This document shows, in pieces, positions 61,379 to 64,000 of a DNA stretch of 64,000 nucleotides. Where the stretch lies: NCBI GenBank assembly GCA_900554515.1, contig USHN01000002.1, forward strand, positions 62,001 to 126,000, written 5' to 3'. Below the pieces are notes generated by a model. That model did not search any database, had not been told where the DNA came from, and saw only the letters and a list, made by a program, of their open reading frames with translations. The translations under genes and the position numbers were made by a program. Each line of letters begins with the position of its first letter. The first letter of the stretch is position 1. The DNA is from an uncultured Acidaminococcus sp. GTDB taxonomy: Bacteria; Bacillota; Negativicutes; Acidaminococcales; Acidaminococcaceae.

Positions 61379-61407
61379 TTGAAAAATGTCAAAAAGTCAA
61401 ATATAAT
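61379..61407 (+). promoter_or_regulatory. ctsR promoter with candidate CtsR operator
   Basis: TTGAAA (61379-61384), a 17-base spacer and TATAAT (61402-61407). The spacer carries a direct repeat GTCAAA (61388-61393 and 61396-61401). The repeat matches the CtsR half-site, but the copies are offset by 8 bases where the Bacillus consensus has 10. Confidence 0.6.
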
Positions 61408-61453
61408 AGTCCTGTAAGAAAGTTTTATTGCTTTCCACAGGGAGGTTTATACG

Positions 61454-61900
61454 ATGCGAAATGTAGCAGATGTAATAGAACAATTTATTATTCAGGAACT
61501 GTTTGCCGGCGAAGAGGATGCCGTCAATGTGAAACGCAGCCAATTAGCAGAAAAACTATCCTGCGCCCCCAGCCAGATTACGTATACCCTGACCACCCGT
61601 TTTACCCCGGACAGGGGATTTGAAGTAGAATCCAAGCGTGGGAATGGGGGCTTTATTCGGATCGTTCGTCTGCCCCAGCCCCAGATGCCGACACCCAATG
61701 CACTGCCACCGGTTAAGAAGATTGAAACAGGGGAAGAACTTGTGGGAATCCTGCAGCAGAATCGAATGATTACGCCCCGGGAAGCACGGATGCTACGGTA
61801 TTTTCTTGCCATTTTGGGAGACCATGCGGCAAGAGAAGAAAAACTGCAAATCATCAAAGGGGCTTACCGCTCCATGCTGGAGGAGGGGCACCGTGGGTAA
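61454..61900 (+). CDS. ctsR: Heat-shock repressor CtsR
   Basis: Repressor of class III stress genes (clp family) in Firmicutes. The 148 residues have an N-terminal DNA-binding domain (about 1-72) with VADVIEQFIIQELFAGEED, LAEKLSCAPSQITYTLTTRF and the glycine wing ESKRGNGGFIRIVRL. A C-terminal dimerisation domain contains MITPREARMLRYFL. A start at 61454 follows CACAGGGAGG. The usual partners mcsA, mcsB and clpC are absent from this position; radA follows with an 8-base overlap. Autoregulation through the repeat in its promoter is likely. Confidence 0.93.
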   Translation: MRNVADVIEQFIIQELFAGEEDAVNVKRSQLAEKLSCAPSQITYTLTTRFTPDRGFEVESKRGNGGFIRIVRLPQPQMPTPNALPPVKKIETGEELVGILQQNRMITPREARMLRYFLAILGDHAAREEKLQIIKGAYRSMLEEGHRG

Positions 61901-63260
61901 GACAAAAACCCGTTATGTCTGCCAAAACTGCGGGTATGTCAGTGCCAAATGGCTGGGGAAGTGTCCGGAATGTGGCAAGTGGGATACGCTGGTGGAGGAA
62001 GCAGAGACATCTGCGGCCCCTACCAGACAGCGTCCTACCTATCTGCAGGTAACGGAACGGCCAAAACCAAAAACCATTGGACAGGTGGCAATGGTAAAAG
62101 TCTCTCGCCTTATGACCGGTATTCGTGAATTTGACAGGGTTCTGGGAGGAGGCATTGTTCCCGGCTCTCTGATTCTTTTGGCAGGGGCCCCGGGTATTGG
62201 TAAATCCACCATTACACTGGATGTATCCATGAAAACAGCAGCCCATGGGGAAAAGGTTCTTTATGTTTCCGGAGAGGAAAGTGAAGCCCAGACCGCAATG
62301 CGGGCTGAAAGACTGGGAAAAGCCAGTGAGAACCTTCAAATCATGACAGCGACAGAGCTGGGGACTATCTTGACCGAAGCCCGGCAAGTGATGCCTAAAC
62401 TTCTGGTGATTGACTCTATCCAGACGATGTACAATGAGGAGCTGGAAACAGCCGCAGGCAGTGTGGGACAGGTGCGGGAATGTACAGCCAAACTGCTTAC
62501 CTTTGCCAAAGAAACCGGGATTGCCGTCATCATTATTGGGCATGTGACAAAAGAGGGCAATATTGCGGGGCCCCGTTTGCTGGAACATATGGTGGATGTA
62601 GTGCTCCAGTTTGAAGGGGACCGTTCGTATACCTACCGGGTATTGCGGGCGTTGAAAAATAGGTTTGGGTCCACCAGTGAAAGCGGTATTTTTTCCATGG
62701 AAGAAGAGGGCTTGAAGGAAGTGGCTAACCCCTCTGGACTGTTCTTGGAAACCCGCTCACAGGCAGTACCGGGCAGCGCTATTACCGCTGTCGTGGAAGG
62801 AAACAGGCCTATTTTGTCAGAAATCCAGGCCCTTGTCAGTCATACGCCCTTTGGCCTTCCCCGGCGCACTGTGGTAGGGGTGGATTTTAACCGGGTTAAT
62901 ATGCTGTTAGCAGTACTGGAAAAACGCTGCGGCATGAATTTTGGAGATCAGGATGCCTATGTCAGTGCCGTAGGAGGCATGAAAATCAAGGAACCAGCAG
63001 CAGATCTTGCCATAGTAGGGGCTCTTGTTTCTAGTTATCGCAATATTGCGTTACCTACAGGGATTCTGACACTAGGGGAAGTGGGACTTACTGGTGAGCT
63101 GCGCCGCATCGGTTTAACGGATCGGAGAATCAAGGAAGCCGCCCAACTGGGCTTCCATAAATTCGTGGTTCCATGGAACAGCTTTCCAACAGGAAAATCC
63201 CCGGCCCATGTAATACAAGTAAGAACTGTAGAAGAGGCACTGACAGTCTTCTTTTCCTGA
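61893..63260 (+). CDS. radA: DNA repair protein RadA (Sms)
   Basis: RecA-like helicase that extends recombination intermediates. The 455 residues comprise an N-terminal zinc finger (CQNCGYVSAKWLGKCPECGK, about 9-28), Walker A LAGAPGIGKSTITLD (about 96-110), the RadA-specific LKNRFGST motif (about 252-259) and a C-terminal Lon-protease-like domain (about 290-455). The GTG at 61893 follows GGAGGAGGGG and overlaps ctsR; the longer frame from 61806 lies in ctsR. In Bacillus radA is in the same ctsR operon, followed by disA. Confidence 0.96.
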   Translation: MGKTKTRYVCQNCGYVSAKWLGKCPECGKWDTLVEEAETSAAPTRQRPTYLQVTERPKPKTIGQVAMVKVSRLMTGIREFDRVLGGGIVPGSLILLAGAPGIGKSTITLDVSMKTAAHGEKVLYVSGEESEAQTAMRAERLGKASENLQIMTATELGTILTEARQVMPKLLVIDSIQTMYNEELETAAGSVGQVRECTAKLLTFAKETGIAVIIIGHVTKEGNIAGPRLLEHMVDVVLQFEGDRSYTYRVLRALKNRFGSTSESGIFSMEEEGLKEVANPSGLFLETRSQAVPGSAITAVVEGNRPILSEIQALVSHTPFGLPRRTVVGVDFNRVNMLLAVLEKRCGMNFGDQDAYVSAVGGMKIKEPAADLAIVGALVSSYRNIALPTGILTLGEVGLTGELRRIGLTDRRIKEAAQLGFHKFVVPWNSFPTGKSPAHVIQVRTVEEALTVFFS

Positions 63261-63334
63261 ACTTTGAAACCTTTATGTAATAAAGCAGCAAAGTAACAGT
63301 AGACAAATCCAGTAACCATAGTTGGAGGCATGGT

Positions 63335-64000
63335 ATGAAATCACCATCAAAAGACAATGCCAAGATAGAAGCAAAATTGGGTATCCAGTTACCGGACAAC
63401 CTACAAGAAGTAGCTTCAGATACGGATCTGAAACTGCTTTTTGATTTTGTCCCCATGGAGACCATGATCCATCCTATCCGGGCAAGAAATAATCAGTATC
63501 GTAAATATATTATGCGCCTGGGGAAACTTTCCAAAAATTCCCTCCGGGTGCAGCGGCAGATGCGTCCGATTGCCATAGAGCTTTACAAAGCAGGAGATCC
63601 CTCCTATGTGAGCATGGGCAACAATATTGCAAAAATCTTTTTACTGGATACAGAAATTACACTGAAGACGCTGTTAGGAGAAAAAGAAAATTGGCCGCAG
63701 ATTCAAAAATATGATATAGAACAAATGTCTGCCTTTGCGGGGAGATGCCAGGAAATATTTAAAGAAGAAGGCTTTTCCTTCCGGCTGGATATCCTGTGGT
63801 TTTCTTTTAAATTGCTGCAGATTCCCATTGCGGAGGATATTAAGCAGGGCGTTAATCGGGAAATGACAACCCGCTGGCAGGCGTTAAAACAGGACGAAAC
63901 TAAAAAAGAAACAGACAGCACCTCAGCGGATTTACTTGCAGAAAAAACAGCTCCATCACTGGAAGAAAAAGCCACCCAAGGAGATAAAAACGAAATAGCA
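63335..64000 (+). CDS. Protein of unknown function, 3' end outside the window
   Basis: The frame is open from ATG 63335 to the window end, 222 codons with no stop. The ATG follows TTGGAGG with good spacing. The visible part is soluble and largely helical, with no signal peptide. LLFDFVPMETMIHPIRARNN (about residues 34-53) and KYIMRLGKLSKNSLRVQRQM lie in the first half. From about residue 180 it becomes a charged, low-complexity K/E/T/S tail. I do not recognise it. It occupies the place of disA after radA, but nothing in it looks like a diadenylate cyclase (no DGA or RHR motifs). Confidence 0.7.
   Translation, partial: MKSPSKDNAKIEAKLGIQLPDNLQEVASDTDLKLLFDFVPMETMIHPIRARNNQYRKYIMRLGKLSKNSLRVQRQMRPIAIELYKAGDPSYVSMGNNIAKIFLLDTEITLKTLLGEKENWPQIQKYDIEQMSAFAGRCQEIFKEEGFSFRLDILWFSFKLLQIPIAEDIKQGVNREMTTRWQALKQDETKKETDSTSADLLAEKTAPSLEEKATQGDKNEIA

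Noticed and set aside
1..64000. CRISPR arrays, insertion sequences, prophage or attachment sites
   Set aside because: No direct-repeat arrays, transposase genes, phage structural genes or att-like duplications were seen. The one tyrosine recombinase is a housekeeping Xer protein within a core operon.

Overview
The window is a gene-dense stretch of bacterial chromosome with almost no accessory DNA. I see no insertion sequence, prophage or CRISPR array, and no gap between genes longer than about 250 bases. Gene content is that of a Firmicutes relative: Mini-RNase III beside cysS, a Bacillus-type PurR, CtsR, long-form HPF, KtrAB, and FtsEX with a CtpA-type protease. A Na+/glutamate symporter and a glutamine-type ABC transporter fit an amino-acid-using anaerobe. 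My best inference is a member of the Negativicutes, possibly Acidaminococcus or a close relative. That is a judgement from gene content, not a database result.

Layout. 1-6181 (+): end of cysS, mrnC, thyX, an unrecognised gene, a ChbG/YdjC-type deacetylase, fruK, and a fructose PTS EIIABC gene broken by one extra base in a G7 run. 6263-7388 (-): a radical SAM protein and an ECF-type S component. 7619-7856: tRNA-Asp, tRNA-Gly and tRNA-Trp from one strong promoter, then proC. 8919-10577 (-): a membrane metallophosphoesterase and a proline-rich secreted protein. 10817-16352 (+): purine operon purE-F-M-N-H(cyclohydrolase only)-D behind two inverted PurBoxes. 16415-21831: an unusual IMP dehydrogenase, an FMN oxidoreductase, ktrB-ktrA and a SpoU-type rRNA/tRNA methyltransferase.

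22021-28401: ispE, a GntR regulator, purR, glmU, prs, pth and galU. This resembles the Bacillus ispE-purR-yabJ-spoVG-glmU-prs-ctc-pth order, but has a GntR gene added and yabJ, spoVG and ctc absent. 28466-31934: a membrane-anchored spermidine-synthase-like protein and a phosphohexomutase. 32076-42430: miaB-mutS-mutL-methyltransferase-miaA-xerD, a divergent polysaccharide deacetylase and htpX. 42626-47869: gltS, a broken methyltransferase gene, a three-gene polar amino-acid ABC transporter and hpf. 48026-51666: secA and prfB. 51668-60098: an envelope and division block with a DUF5693 protein, csaB, ftsE-ftsX, an EnvC-like M23 protein, ctpA and a degenerate histidine kinase. 60161-64000: an aminotransferase, ctsR, radA and an unrecognised gene that runs off the end.

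Purine metabolism is the main theme. The PRPP-sensing repressor (purR), the PRPP synthase (prs), six pathway genes and the GMP-branch enzyme (guaB) all lie within about 16 kb. The purE promoter carries operator sequences matching the PurR consensus. The most interesting items are the pseudo-histidine-kinase beside FtsEX/EnvC/CtpA, the Tritrichomonas-type IMP dehydrogenase, the promoter-in-hairpin arrangement before the spermidine-synthase-like gene, and the two single-base frameshifts. I found no convincing wholly new multi-gene system.
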